DNA of 64,000 nt. Origin: Pseudomonas reactans (GTDB taxonomy: Bacteria > Pseudomonadota > Gammaproteobacteria > Pseudomonadales > Pseudomonadaceae). Location: positions 1 through 64,000 of the forward strand of contig NZ_JACAPG010000012.1 in assembly GCF_013385825.1 (NCBI RefSeq), written 5' to 3'. Below, in pieces: positions 37,849 to 47,757 of this stretch; within the stretch, counting starts at the first letter, position 1, and every line of letters starts with the position of its first letter. Position numbers and translations under genes: made by a program. The notes below the pieces were generated by a model, which saw only the letters and a program-made list of their open reading frames with translations, ran no database searches and was not told the origin of the DNA.

Positions 37849-38262
37849 TTAAGCCTGGCTCACGCTCAGTGCGCGCATGCGTTGAAGGACCGCGTTGAGC
37901 CCGTTGCTGCGCGAGGGTGAAAGCTGGCGTGACAAGCCCAGTTGGGCAAACCAGTCAGGCAGGTCGACTGCCTGCAACTCGGCGGCAGACAAACCGTTGA
38001 CCCGTGCCAGCAGCAAGGCCACCAGCCCACGGATCATGCGTGCATCGCTACTCGCGGCGAACTGCCAGTGGCCATTGTGCAGACGGCCGACCAGCCACAC
38101 CAGGCTTTCGCAGCCCTGCACGAGGTTGGCGTCGACTTTATCCTCATCCGCCAGGGCCGGCAGGCGCTCACCCCATTGCATCAGCATCCGTGCGCGCTGT
38201 TCCCAACTGCCGACAGCCTGAAAAGCCTCCAGCGCGGCCACTGCCTCCACCGGCAAGTTCAT
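37849..38262 (-). CDS. csdE: SufE-family sulfur acceptor CsdE
   Basis: Takes persulfide sulfur from the cysteine desulfurase CsdA. 137 residues; the acceptor cysteine is C51 in VQGCES, as in SufE/CsdE. Its ATG overlaps the csdA TGA by 4 bp (ATGA), so the two are made together. Confidence 0.95.
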   Translation of the reverse strand: MNLPVEAVAALEAFQAVGSWEQRARMLMQWGERLPALADEDKVDANLVQGCESLVWLVGRLHNGHWQFAASSDARMIRGLVALLLARVNGLSAAELQAVDLPDWFAQLGLSRQLSPSRSNGLNAVLQRMRALSVSQA

Positions 38263-39464
38263 CGCAGCATATCCAAGGATTGATCCAGTGCCTCAAAGAA
38301 GCGTTCCAGGTCATCGGAATCGTTATACAGCGCCAGGGACACACGAATCGCCCCCGACAGATGCATCGCCTTTAGCAACGGCATGGCGCAGTGATGCCCG
38401 GCGCGCACGGCGATGCCTTGCTCGGTCAGCAGGTGCGCGAGGTCGGCGTTATGCACGCCGTCGACCACAAAGCTGACCAACGCCACCTGGGGCGAACCCA
38501 GCACGCGCACGCCATTGCGCGCCTTGAGCCCGCGCAACAGGTAGTCATGCAACGCCGCTTCATGGGCAATCACGGCCTGTTGATCCAGCGAACTCAGGTA
38601 ATCCAGGCTGGCGCCCAGGCCGATCACGCTGGCGATCGGCGGGGTGCCGGCCTCGAAACCCAGCGGCGCCGGGCGGAAGCTGGCGCTGTGGTAATCGGCC
38701 TGTTGCACCATCTCGCCGCCGAACTGCCAGTGACGCACGTGGTGCAGGGCCTCGTTACGGCCAAACAGCACGCCGACGCCGTCCGGGCCATACAACTTAT
38801 GGCTGGAAAACACGTAGAAGTCGCAACCCAGGGCCTGCACGTCGTGACGACCATGGACGATGCCCTGGGCGCCGTCGATTACGGTCAGCGCGCCGTGTGG
38901 CTGGGCGAGTGCCATCAGAGCGTCCAGCGGCAGCCAGGCGCCGAGCACGTTGGATAGCTGGCTCACGGCCAGTAGCCGTGTACGCGGGCCGATCAGCTCG
39001 GCAGCGGCAGCCAGGTCGATCACGCCGTCATCACTCAGTGGCAGTACCACCAGGCTCAGTGCGCGGCGCTTGGCCAATTGCTGCCAGGGCAGCAGGTTGG
39101 CGTGGTGTTCCAGGGCGCTGATGACAATCTCATCGCCCGCATTGAATAAGTGTTCAAGGCCATAGGCCAAGAGGTTCAGCGCAGAGGTCGCGCCGTGGGT
39201 GAACACAATCTGCCCGCTGTCGCCTGCATTCAACCACTGCGCGACCTTGCTGCGGCTGTCTTCAAACGCCTGGGTCGCATGGGCGCCTGGCAAATGCTGG
39301 GCCCGGTGCACATTCGCTGCGCCGTTGGCGTAGTAATGGCTGATGGCATCCAGCAAGGTCTGGGGTTTTTGCGTGGTGGCGGCGTTGTCCAGGTAGGTCT
39401 GGTCTTGCCGTTGCAGGGTGGCGATGGCCGGAAAGTCGGCGCGCCAGGGGGAGGGCACTAGCAT
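38259..39464 (-). CDS. csdA: cysteine desulfurase CsdA
   Basis: PLP enzyme converting cysteine to alanine plus a protein-bound persulfide, feeding CsdE and TcdA. From ATG 39464 it is 401 residues, exactly the E. coli CsdA length; a TTG three codons upstream is less likely. PLP lysine K223 in SSHKLYG and catalytic cysteine C359 in AGHHCAMP are present. Part of csdA-csdE(-mntH). Confidence 0.96.
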   Translation of the reverse strand: MLVPSPWRADFPAIATLQRQDQTYLDNAATTQKPQTLLDAISHYYANGAANVHRAQHLPGAHATQAFEDSRSKVAQWLNAGDSGQIVFTHGATSALNLLAYGLEHLFNAGDEIVISALEHHANLLPWQQLAKRRALSLVVLPLSDDGVIDLAAAAELIGPRTRLLAVSQLSNVLGAWLPLDALMALAQPHGALTVIDGAQGIVHGRHDVQALGCDFYVFSSHKLYGPDGVGVLFGRNEALHHVRHWQFGGEMVQQADYHSASFRPAPLGFEAGTPPIASVIGLGASLDYLSSLDQQAVIAHEAALHDYLLRGLKARNGVRVLGSPQVALVSFVVDGVHNADLAHLLTEQGIAVRAGHHCAMPLLKAMHLSGAIRVSLALYNDSDDLERFFEALDQSLDMLR

Positions 39465-39528
39465 GGTGTTCAAGACTCGTATAAGCGAGCCCCAGGGTCG
39501 GGGCCCGCTAGGGGCATCGAGTGGCTGC

Positions 39529-40563
39529 TTAGTTGTGAGCGTGCAGCGCTTCGTTCAGTTCGATGGCCGATTTGTGGGTTTTGCACTCCACGGCACCGGT
39601 CTCGGAGTTGCGGCGGAACAGCAGGTCCGGCTGGCCGGCCAGCTCACGCGCCTTGACCACTTTGACCAGTTGGTTCTGCTCGTCCAGCAGCGCAACCTTG
39701 GTGCCGGCAGTGACGTACAGGCCTGACTCAACGGTGTTGCGGTCGCCCAGCGGGATACCGATACCGGCGTTGGCGCCGATCAGGCAGCCTTCGCCAACCT
39801 TGATCACGATGTTGCCACCGCCCGACAGGGTGCCCATGGTGGAGCAACCACCGCCCAGGTCCGAGCCCTTGCCGACGAATACGCCCGCCGATACACGGCC
39901 TTCAATCATCCCCGGGCCTTCGGTGCCGGCGTTGAAGTTGACGAAACCTTCGTGCATCACGGTGGTGCCTTCGCCGACGTAGGCGCCCAGGCGGATACGC
40001 GCGGCGTCAGCGATACGCACGCCGCTCGGCACCACGTAGTCGGTCATTTTCGGGAACTTGTCCACCGAGAACACTTCCAGCAGCTCGCCACGCAGGCGGG
40101 CTTCCAGCTGGCGTTCGGCCAGTTCGTTGATATCGATCGCGCCCTGGCTGGTCCAGGCCACGTTTGGCAACTGCGGGAACACACCGGCCAGGCTCAGGCC
40201 GTGGGGCTTTACCAGGCGGTGGGACAGCAGGTGCAGCTTGAGGTAGGCCTCAGGCGTGGAAGTCAGTGCGGCGTCTTCGGCCAGCAGGGTGGCGACCAGT
40301 GGCGTGTGGCTTTCAGCCAGGCGATTGAGCAGCGCGGCTTGGGTAGCGTCGACATTCTTGAGCGCATCAGCCAGTTGCAGCGCTTGGCTGATGGTGAAGG
40401 TGATCGCCTGGTTGCCTTCGGTGTAGCCGAGGATCGGCGTGATGGCGTTGATGATTTCTGCCGACGGGTTGAGCAGCGGTTGTGCGTAAAACACTTCCAG
40501 CCAAGCACCTTGGCGGTTCTGAGTGCCGACGCCGAAGCCCAGGCTGAACAGGGAATTGGACAT
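39529..40563 (-). CDS. dapD: 2,3,4,5-tetrahydropyridine-2,6-dicarboxylate N-succinyltransferase
   Basis: Succinylates tetrahydrodipicolinate in diaminopimelate synthesis. 344 residues, the long Pseudomonas-type DapD with an extra N-terminal domain (to about residue 140) ahead of the left-handed beta-helix of hexapeptide repeats (about 165-285, e.g. GAYVGEGTTVMHEGFVNFN). Downstream on the minus strand comes the csdA pair; upstream, 33 bp away, is the ArsC-like gene. Confidence 0.96.
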   Translation of the reverse strand: MSNSLFSLGFGVGTQNRQGAWLEVFYAQPLLNPSAEIINAITPILGYTEGNQAITFTISQALQLADALKNVDATQAALLNRLAESHTPLVATLLAEDAALTSTPEAYLKLHLLSHRLVKPHGLSLAGVFPQLPNVAWTSQGAIDINELAERQLEARLRGELLEVFSVDKFPKMTDYVVPSGVRIADAARIRLGAYVGEGTTVMHEGFVNFNAGTEGPGMIEGRVSAGVFVGKGSDLGGGCSTMGTLSGGGNIVIKVGEGCLIGANAGIGIPLGDRNTVESGLYVTAGTKVALLDEQNQLVKVVKARELAGQPDLLFRRNSETGAVECKTHKSAIELNEALHAHN

Positions 40564-40596
40564 GCTGTTACCTCTACAAAAATGGAAAGGGCTGGC

Positions 40597-40959
40597 CTAC
40601 TTGAGGGCCGCCGAATAACTATCTGGCTTGAAGCCAATCAGGGTTCTGTCACCGAGATCAAGCACCGGGCGCTTGATCATCGAAGGTTGTGCGAGCATCA
40701 ATTCAATGGCTTTCGACTGATCGAGATCGGCTTTGCGTTCGTCTTCGAGTTTGCGAAAGGTGGTGCCCGCACGGTTCAAAACCACCTGCCAACCGTGCTC
40801 GTCGCACCATTGGGTCAAGTGTTCGCGGTCGATACCGGCCGTTTTGTAGTCGTGAAACTCATAGTTGACGCCGTGCTCATCGAGCCAGGTGCGCGCCTTT
40901 TTCATGGTGTCGCAGGCTTTGATGCCGAAAAGGTGCAACGTTTTGCTTGAAGCGGTCAA
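40597..40959 (-). CDS. ArsC-family (YffB/Spx-like) reductase
   Basis: 120 residues with a thioredoxin-like ArsC fold; cysteine C16 (KACDTMKKA) and the Arg-containing NRAGTTFRKL region are conserved, as in YffB. Often found near dap genes, as here beside dapD. No arsenic genes are nearby, so arsenate reduction is not implied. The start is a TTG at 40959 after a GGGGGG run; the first in-frame ATG would cut off C16. Confidence 0.87.
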   Translation of the reverse strand: MTASSKTLHLFGIKACDTMKKARTWLDEHGVNYEFHDYKTAGIDREHLTQWCDEHGWQVVLNRAGTTFRKLEDERKADLDQSKAIELMLAQPSMIKRPVLDLGDRTLIGFKPDSYSAALK

Positions 40960-41162
40960 GGAATTGCCCCCCTTTGGACCAAGTGGAAACGAAAGGTCAC
41001 GGATTATGCCATGACCAGCGGTCTCTGGTGCCCCTCGTCATGCTGGCGTGCGACTTATGTGCAAATGCCAGCCGGCAGCATAGGTCGTTAATATGGCACT
41101 TCAACGGCGAGTTGTTGCCTGATGTGTGTCGTTGCAAGTCGATTGTCCGGGAAACCCGCGTT

Positions 41163-42806
41163 ATGCAAACCGCCTACACCGTTCTTATCCTGCTGATGCT
41201 GGTCAGCGTTTCGCGTCTGGTTGGACGTGTCATTCCTCTGCCGTTGCCCCTAGTACAGATTGCCGCCGGCGCCTTGCTGGCCTGGCCGACGCTGGGGCTG
41301 CACGTGGCGCTGGACCCCGAGTTGTTCCTGTTTCTGTTCCTGCCGCCGTTGTTGTTCTCCGATGGCTGGCGGATGCCCAAGCGCGAGTTGTGGCGCCTGC
41401 GCGGGCCGATCCTGACACTGGCGGTGGGCCTGGTGCTGTTTACCGTAGTGGGCGCCGGTTACTTCATTCATTGGATTTTGCCGACGATCCCGTTGCCGGT
41501 GGCCTTCGCCCTGGCGGCCGTGTTATCGCCGACGGATGCCGTGGCGGTGTCTGCCATTTCCCAGAACCGCTTGCCCACGCCGCTGATGCACATGCTCCAG
41601 GGCGAGGCCTTGATGAATGATGCCTCGGGCCTGGTGACCTTCAAGTTCGCCCTGGCGGCGGCGTTGACCGGGGTGTTTTCCCTGGCGGATGCCAGCCTCA
41701 CATTCGTGCTGGTGGCAGTCGGTGGCCTGGCGGTCGGCGTGGCCCTGAGTTGGCTGGTCGGCCGGTTGCGCGCGTGGATGATCGCCCGGGGCTGGGACGA
41801 CCCGGCAACTCACGTGGTGTTCATGTTGCTGCTGCCGTTTGCGGCCTATGTGCTGGCCGAGCGCTTGGGCGCATCGGGCATTTTGTCGGCGGTGGCGGCG
41901 GGCATGATGCAAAGCTGGCTCGACCTGTTGCCGCGCCAGACCAGCACGCGCCTGCTCAATCGCAGTGTGTGGTCGCTGCTGGAGTTTGCTTTTAATGGCT
42001 TGATCTTCTTGCTGCTGGGGCTGCAACTGCCGGACATCATCAAGGCGGTGGTCAGCCATGAGCCGACACTGTGGCCGACCCTGTTTTATCGCTGCCTGGA
42101 TGTGGTCGCGATCTTCCTGGTGCTGGTGGTGCTGCGCTTTATCTGGGTGCAGAGCATCTGGCGGCTGTCGGGCTTGCTGCGCAGGTTGCGTGGGAAAAGC
42201 GAACTGACGCTGGTACCGACCGCGCGTTCCTGTTGGCTGTTGACGGTCGGCGGCGTGCGTGGTGCGGTGACGTTGGCGGGTGTGATGTCGGTGCCCTTGC
42301 TGCTGGCTCCGGGCCAGGATTTTCCCGAACGTGACTTGCTGATCTTCATCGCGGCGGGCGTGATCCTCTTATCGCTGATTGCCGCCTGTATCGCCTTGCC
42401 GCTGTTGTTGCGCGGTATCGAAAAGAGCCCCGATGAAAAGCGTCACAACGAAGTGCGCGAAGCCTGGAAGAAAACCGCCGTGGCCGCGATCCATGCCCTG
42501 GAAACCGAAGAGCCCGGTGAGGCCGGGACCCAGGATGCGGCCCAGTCGGCATTGGCCGCTGAGCTCAAAGCACGATTGATGTCGGAATATCGCCATCAAT
42601 TGGAGGTGTTCAACGACTCGACCGAAGCCCAAATGCTGGCGCAGCAGTTGGACCAGTTGGAGCGCAAGCTTCGGCTCAAAGCCCTGCGTGCGCAACGCCT
42701 TGAGTTGTACAGTCTGAGTCGGCATCACGAAATCGCGGATGATGTATTGCGGGAGGTATTGGCGGAGCTTGATATGAGTGAGGCGAACCTGGGATTGAAA
42801 AAGTAG
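41163..42806 (+). CDS. Na+/H+ antiporter, CPA1 (NhaP/NhaP2-like) family
   Basis: 547 residues with about 12 membrane segments and a cytoplasmic C-terminal helical tail (about 435-547) likely to be regulatory. Ion-binding motif LSPTDAVAV near residue 125 and GGVRGAVTLA near residue 365 are typical of CPA1. The open frame extends 72 codons upstream, but ATG 41163 begins a clean first membrane helix. The last 131 bases overlap the convergent metallopeptidase ORF. Ion preference unknown. Confidence 0.93.
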   Translation: MQTAYTVLILLMLVSVSRLVGRVIPLPLPLVQIAAGALLAWPTLGLHVALDPELFLFLFLPPLLFSDGWRMPKRELWRLRGPILTLAVGLVLFTVVGAGYFIHWILPTIPLPVAFALAAVLSPTDAVAVSAISQNRLPTPLMHMLQGEALMNDASGLVTFKFALAAALTGVFSLADASLTFVLVAVGGLAVGVALSWLVGRLRAWMIARGWDDPATHVVFMLLLPFAAYVLAERLGASGILSAVAAGMMQSWLDLLPRQTSTRLLNRSVWSLLEFAFNGLIFLLLGLQLPDIIKAVVSHEPTLWPTLFYRCLDVVAIFLVLVVLRFIWVQSIWRLSGLLRRLRGKSELTLVPTARSCWLLTVGGVRGAVTLAGVMSVPLLLAPGQDFPERDLLIFIAAGVILLSLIAACIALPLLLRGIEKSPDEKRHNEVREAWKKTAVAAIHALETEEPGEAGTQDAAQSALAAELKARLMSEYRHQLEVFNDSTEAQMLAQQLDQLERKLRLKALRAQRLELYSLSRHHEIADDVLREVLAELDMSEANLGLKK

Positions 42807-43518
42807 CGTTTTCGCCCTTATTGGCTCTGGGGTAGGTTTTTTTTGCCCAGGCAATGTCCCCGGCACTGAGTGTCGAGCCTCTTGAGTGAAACTCGTTGCT
42901 AGTGGTCAAGCCGGGGTCGATGGAGTAATGCATGATCGAGTCTGGATCGTAGGGCAAAAAATCGTAGGACTCGCTGCGCAGTAGCGGTAGAAAGTTGGTT
43001 TGCTGATAGGGTTGTGGGTAGTTCATGTCAAGAGCAGCATGATTCCACTGGACATTGGCATTGGGATGTTGATGCGCGTGGTGTGCGCCCAGCATGTGCC
43101 CGAACTCATGCAGCACGGTTTGGTTGAATGACGGCAACGTATGATCTATTGGCAGGCTCATCGTTGGGGCTCCATACAAAGCACGTTGAGCGTCGTTACC
43201 TATCCGTGAGGAGCCGCCCGCGTCGCCTACTATGTTCTGCGTAATTCTAACGTCGCCCTCGTCGCCCGATACGAACTCGAATGTGAGGCTGATATGGGTT
43301 GACCACTCGCTGGCGGCGTTTTTGACTGCCAGTACATAGGGGGCATCCATCGGGTAATCGTGCATCGCGATCTTGATGGTGCTGTTTTGTGGCCAGTATT
43401 TAGCGGGTTCACCCACATTGCGTCGACGTCTGGAAAGGCGTTCGGGTTGATCGACGCCGTCGTTCGAGCGATCAGTGGGGGGAGGGGAGCAGGGGGTAAA
43501 AACGGTGGCTGAGATCAT
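42676..43518 (-). CDS. metzincin (M12-type) zinc metallopeptidase
   Basis: 280 residues with the full metzincin signature H137-E138-x-x-H141-x-x-G144-x-x-H147 and the Met-turn SIMHY (M196), like astacin/M12 enzymes. The N-terminus (MISATVFTPCSPPPTD) is not a typical signal peptide, so how it is secreted, if at all, is open. The domain should end near residue 230 (KKTYP); the last 50 residues lie antisense to the antiporter and are probably unconserved. A run of eight T at 42837-42844 just there could mark a frameshift that removed the native stop. Confidence 0.87.
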   Translation of the reverse strand: MISATVFTPCSPPPTDRSNDGVDQPERLSRRRRNVGEPAKYWPQNSTIKIAMHDYPMDAPYVLAVKNAASEWSTHISLTFEFVSGDEGDVRITQNIVGDAGGSSRIGNDAQRALYGAPTMSLPIDHTLPSFNQTVLHEFGHMLGAHHAHQHPNANVQWNHAALDMNYPQPYQQTNFLPLLRSESYDFLPYDPDSIMHYSIDPGLTTSNEFHSRGSTLSAGDIAWAKKTYPRANKGENATFSIPGSPHSYQAPPIPPAIHHPRFRDADSDCTTQGVAHAGL

Positions 43519-43615
43519 GGCGTTTTCCCATTGGAGTCAGTGACGAATCTGTCATCTGATTTGTCCTGAACGCAGGGAAAGTTCCAGCATTGAGTGTCGG
43601 CGATTGTTACCTTGG

Positions 43616-43654
43616 CCCGTGATATCTGTCAGATACCACGGGCTTTAGCGTTTT
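43616..43654. terminator. hairpin downstream of dapC
   Basis: CCCGTG/CACGGG and inner TATCT/AGATA stems (43616-43642) with one mismatch and a 3-base loop; the T-rich tail lies on the plus strand only. It falls between the metallopeptidase start and the dapC stop. Confidence 0.5.
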
Positions 43655-44849
43655 AGCGGCGGCTAATGAAGGCCCGGATCCGCTCAGCCGCTTCCACACA
43701 CTCCGCCAACGGCGCAACCAACGCCATGCGCACACGGCCGGCGCCAGGGTTGAAGCCATCCACCTCCCGCGACAGGTACGAACCTGGCACGACGGTCACA
43801 TGTTCTTCCACGAACAGGTCGCGGCAGAAAGCAGCGTCGTCGCCATTCACATTCGGCCACAAATAGAAGCCGCCATCTGGGCTCTCTACGTCCAGTACCG
43901 GCTTGAGAATCGCCAGTACTGCGTCGAATTTCTCGCGATACAAGTCACGATTGGCCAGCACGTGGGCTTCGTCCTGCCAGGCAGCAATACTGGCCAGTTG
44001 GGTTTGCACCGGCATCGCACAGCCATGGTAGGTGCGGTACAGCAGGAAGGCCTTGAGGATGTCTGCGTCGCCGGCCACAAAACCGGAGCGTAGGCCCGGC
44101 AGGTTCGAGCGCTTGGACAGGCTGTGGAACACCACGCAGCGCTTGAAGTCCTGGCGGCCCAGTTCGACGCACGCGCTCAACAGGCCGGGCGGCGGGGTTT
44201 GTTCGTCGAAGTACAGTTCGCTGTAGCACTCGTCGGCGGCGATGACGAAGTCGTATTCGTCGGCAAGGGCAATGAGTTTTTTCAGGGTGTCGACCGGGAT
44301 CAGCGCGCCGGTCGGGTTGCCCGGCGAGCACAGGAACAGGATCTGGCAGCGTTTCCAGATGTCTGGCGTCACGGCGTCGAAGTCCGGGTTGAAGCCATTG
44401 GCGTCCAGGCACGGCAGGTAGTGCGGCTTGGCTCCGGCCAGGAACGCGGCGCCTTCGTAGATCTGGTAGAACGGGTTCGGGCTGACCACCAGTGCGTCGT
44501 CGCCACGGTTGACCACGGTCTGGGTGAAGGCGAACAGCGCTTCACGGGTGCCGTTGACCGGCAGGATGTTGCGCGCCGGGTCGAGCCAGCCCTTGGGCAC
44601 GTTGAAGCGACGTTCGCACCAGGCACCGATGGCTTCGCGCAGGGCTGGGATGCCCAGGGTGGTCGGGTACACGGCCATCTGGTCGAGGTTGTTGCTCAAT
44701 GCTTCGGCCACGAAGGTGGGCGATTTATGTTTCGGTTCGCCGATGGACAGCGCAATCGGGCGCTTGTCCGGGTTCGGCGTGACGCTGCCCAGTAGGGCGC
44801 GCAGTTTCTCGAACGGGTAGGGCTGGAGCTGGTTCAGGGCGTTGTTCAT
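43653..44849 (-). CDS. dapC: succinyldiaminopimelate transaminase
   Basis: PLP aminotransferase (class I/II fold) of the succinylase branch of lysine/DAP synthesis. 398 residues from MNNALNQLQPYPFEKL, which has GAGG upstream; the frame is open another 28 codons, across a REP doublet. PLP-lysine motif SLSKRSNLPGLRSGF is clear. Gene order dapC-glnD-map fits Pseudomonas, where the gene is called dapC. Confidence 0.93.
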   Translation of the reverse strand: MNNALNQLQPYPFEKLRALLGSVTPNPDKRPIALSIGEPKHKSPTFVAEALSNNLDQMAVYPTTLGIPALREAIGAWCERRFNVPKGWLDPARNILPVNGTREALFAFTQTVVNRGDDALVVSPNPFYQIYEGAAFLAGAKPHYLPCLDANGFNPDFDAVTPDIWKRCQILFLCSPGNPTGALIPVDTLKKLIALADEYDFVIAADECYSELYFDEQTPPPGLLSACVELGRQDFKRCVVFHSLSKRSNLPGLRSGFVAGDADILKAFLLYRTYHGCAMPVQTQLASIAAWQDEAHVLANRDLYREKFDAVLAILKPVLDVESPDGGFYLWPNVNGDDAAFCRDLFVEEHVTVVPGSYLSREVDGFNPGAGRVRMALVAPLAECVEAAERIRAFISRR

Positions 44850-44879
44850 GTAAGCCTCTATGACGGTGTACACAGACCC

Positions 44880-44966
44880 TGTAGGAGCTGGCTTGCCAGC
44901 GATGGCATCGCGTCGGTGTACCTGATACACCAAGGTGCTCGCATCGCCGGCAAGCCGGCTCCTACA
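44880..44966. repeat. REP doublet (REPIN), mixed GCTGGC/GCCGGC arms
   Basis: Left arm TGTAGGAGCTGGCTTGCCAG with CGAT end (44880-44903); right arm ATCGCCGGCAAGCCGGCTCC with TACA end (44943-44966). It lies between dapC and glnD. Confidence 0.93.
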
Positions 44967-44992
44967 AAGGGCGTGTTTACAAAGTTAAAAAT

Positions 44993-47695
44993 TCATATGG
45001 TCAGGCGTGTCAGCTCGACGCCGGGTTCCTGGGTGACGCTTAGCTGCTGGACGATGGCTTCCTGTAAACGCAGGCACAGTTCCGGATCGGACAACGGCTG
45101 GTTGTCGGCATCGGTAATGAAGAACACGTCTTCCACGCGTTCGCCGAGAGTCGCAATCTTGGCGTTCTGCAACGACAGGTCGAACTCCAGGAATATGCCG
45201 CCGATGCGCGCCAGTAGGCCCGGACGATCCGGAGCGCTGAGCTCCAGCACCGTCACCGGGCGCTGGGCGTCATTGGAAATGGTTACCTGGGGCGCAAACG
45301 CAAAGTGCTTGAGTTGGCGCGGTACGCGACGCTGGATGATGGTCGGGTAGTCGTCAGGGTTGCGCAGGGCCTCGGTCAGGCCTTCGCGGATCTTTTTCAC
45401 GCGTGCCGGGTTATCGCCAATCGAGTCGCCATCGGTGTCGAGCACGATATAGGTGTCGAGGGTGAACTGGCTGCTGGAGGTGATGACGCGGGCGTCATGG
45501 ATGTTCAGGTTGAGCTGGTCCATGGCTGCCACGGTCACGGCGAAGAAGTCGTGCTGGTCCGGCGCGTAGATGAAGATCTGCGTGCCGCCCTCGAATTCGC
45601 GCTGGGTGGTTTCCTTGATCAGCACCAGCGGACCGCCATCGGCGGGCTGTTGCAGGATTGCGTCAGTGTGCCAGGCCACATCGCCGGCGGTGTGGCGCAA
45701 GAAGTAATCGTCGCCCAGTTGCGACCACAATTGCTCGACGTCGTCCGGATCGTTGCCGCCGCGCACCAGAATGTCCAGGGCCGCGCTCTGGGTGCGGCGG
45801 ATCTGTTCTTCGCGGTCCACCGGGTTCTCCAGGCCACGGCGCAGGGCGCGCTTGGTCTCGGTGTAGAGCTGGCGCAACAGGCTGGCACGCCAGGAGTTCC
45901 ACAGCGTCGGGTTGGTGGCGTTGATGTCGGAGACAGTTAGCACGTACAGGTAGTCGAGGCGGGTTTCATCGCCGACGATCTGCGCAAAGTCGTGGATCAC
46001 CTGCGGGTCGGACAAGTCCTTGCGCTGGGCGGTGGTCGACATCACCAGATGGTTCTGCACCAGCCAGACGATCAGGCGGCTGTCCCAGACGGGCAGTTGG
46101 TGGCGCTGGCAGAAGGCCTCGGCATCAACCGCGCCCACCTCAGAGTGGTCGCCATGCCGACCCTTGCCGATGTCGTGGTACAGGCCGGCCAGGTAGATCA
46201 GCTCGGGCTTGGGCAGCTTGGCCATGAGTTTGCTGGCCAGCGGGAATTTCTCTGACACTTGCGTGTACTGAAGCTTACGCAGGTGCTTGATCAGGTTCAG
46301 GGTATGGGCGTCCACGGTATAGATGTGGAACAGGTCGTGCTGCATCTGTCCGACGATAAAGCCGAACTCCGGCAGGTAGCGCCCCAGGATGCCGTAACGG
46401 TTCATGCGTCGCAGGTTGCGGTGGATACCGATCTTGCACTTGAACAGCTCGATGAACAGGCTGGTGTTGCGGATATCGTTACGGAAATCGTCGTCGATCA
46501 GGTGACGGTTCTCCCGCAGCAGGCGGATGGTGTCGGCGCGTACGCCTTTGATTTCCGGCTGCTGGGCCATCAGCACGAAGATTTCCAGCATGGCGAATGG
46601 CGTGCGGCGGAACACGTTGTCGTTGCGTGCCTCGATATAGCCGTCGTGCAGTTGGAAGCGTGCGTTGATCGGCTGCGGCGGCGCTTCGTCTTCGGGGGCC
46701 AGGATCACCTCTTCGAAGTGCTGGATGATCAGGTCGCTGAGCTGGGCAATGCTCATGACCACCCGGTAATACTGCTGCATGAAGCTTTCGATGCTGGTCT
46801 TCGCGTCCTCGCCTTCAAAGCCCAGCAGGGTGGCGATGGAGCGCTGGTGGTCGAACAGCAGGCGGTCTTCGGAACGGCCGGCGAGCATGTGCAGGGCGTA
46901 GCGCACCTTCCACAGGAACTCCTGGGACGAGGCCAGCAGGGCGTTTTCGCTCTCTACCAGGAAGCCCTCGCCAGCCAGGGCGCGCAGGTTCAGGGTGCCG
47001 TACTGGCGACGGGCAACCCACAAAATCGTCTGGATATCCCGCAGGCCACCGGGCGAGCCTTTGACGTTGGGTTCCAGGTTGTATTCGGTGTCGTTGTACT
47101 TGTGGTGCCGTGCCTTCTGCTCGGCACGCTTGGCCAGGAAGAAGTCCTTGCTCGGCCACATATGCGCGGTGCTGGTGACTTCGAGCATGCGCTGGCGCAG
47201 GCGCTCGGGGCCGGCGATGGTGCGGCTTTCCATGAGGTTGGTGATGACGGTGAGGTCGGCGCGGGCCTCTTCGGCGCATTCGTCGACCGAGCGCACGCTT
47301 TGGCCGACTTCCAGGCCGATGTCCCACAACAGCGTCAGAAAACGCTCGATGGAATCGCGAAAGATCTCATGATCTGCACTGTCTAGCAGGATCAGCAGGT
47401 CGATGTCGGAGTAAGGGTGCAACTCGCCGCGCCCGTAGCCGCCGACGGCCACCAGGGCGATATCGGCGTCTTCACTCCAACTGAACTGTTCCCAGGCCTT
47501 TTGCAGGATGTTATCGACGAACCAGGCGCGGTCCTCGATCAGCCGGCGAATGTCCCGGCCACTGCGAAAGCGCTCGTCGAGCACCTCGCGGGCCTGGCGG
47601 ATGGCCTTCTTGAACGCGGCGATAGGGCTCGCCTTCAGAGCCAGTTCGGCCTGGAACTGGCCACGGTCGAAGAGTTCGGGATCCACCTGGGGCAT
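44993..47695 (-). CDS. glnD: [protein PII] uridylyltransferase / uridylyl-removing enzyme
   Basis: Senses glutamine and adds or removes UMP on PII (GlnB/GlnK), setting nitrogen control. 900 residues: nucleotidyltransferase domain with [17 protein letters not shown] at 85-101, HD domain ([14 protein letters not shown], near residue 505) for UMP removal, and two C-terminal ACT domains (about 708 and 815). Start MPQVDPELF has AGGA upstream. It lies 62 bp after map on the same strand. Confidence 0.97.
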   Translation of the reverse strand: MPQVDPELFDRGQFQAELALKASPIAAFKKAIRQAREVLDERFRSGRDIRRLIEDRAWFVDNILQKAWEQFSWSEDADIALVAVGGYGRGELHPYSDIDLLILLDSADHEIFRDSIERFLTLLWDIGLEVGQSVRSVDECAEEARADLTVITNLMESRTIAGPERLRQRMLEVTSTAHMWPSKDFFLAKRAEQKARHHKYNDTEYNLEPNVKGSPGGLRDIQTILWVARRQYGTLNLRALAGEGFLVESENALLASSQEFLWKVRYALHMLAGRSEDRLLFDHQRSIATLLGFEGEDAKTSIESFMQQYYRVVMSIAQLSDLIIQHFEEVILAPEDEAPPQPINARFQLHDGYIEARNDNVFRRTPFAMLEIFVLMAQQPEIKGVRADTIRLLRENRHLIDDDFRNDIRNTSLFIELFKCKIGIHRNLRRMNRYGILGRYLPEFGFIVGQMQHDLFHIYTVDAHTLNLIKHLRKLQYTQVSEKFPLASKLMAKLPKPELIYLAGLYHDIGKGRHGDHSEVGAVDAEAFCQRHQLPVWDSRLIVWLVQNHLVMSTTAQRKDLSDPQVIHDFAQIVGDETRLDYLYVLTVSDINATNPTLWNSWRASLLRQLYTETKRALRRGLENPVDREEQIRRTQSAALDILVRGGNDPDDVEQLWSQLGDDYFLRHTAGDVAWHTDAILQQPADGGPLVLIKETTQREFEGGTQIFIYAPDQHDFFAVTVAAMDQLNLNIHDARVITSSSQFTLDTYIVLDTDGDSIGDNPARVKKIREGLTEALRNPDDYPTIIQRRVPRQLKHFAFAPQVTISNDAQRPVTVLELSAPDRPGLLARIGGIFLEFDLSLQNAKIATLGERVEDVFFITDADNQPLSDPELCLRLQEAIVQQLSVTQEPGVELTRLTI

Positions 47696-47757
47696 CGATC
47701 GGCTTTCCTTTCTAGCTATAAGTCAGTTACAGGGTTGCGGGAAAACCGAAGCAATCA

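Noticed and set aside
40597..40959. Arsenate reductase for arsenic resistance
   Set aside because: The ArsC-like gene is of the YffB/Spx type next to dapD; there is no arsR, arsB or arsH nearby.
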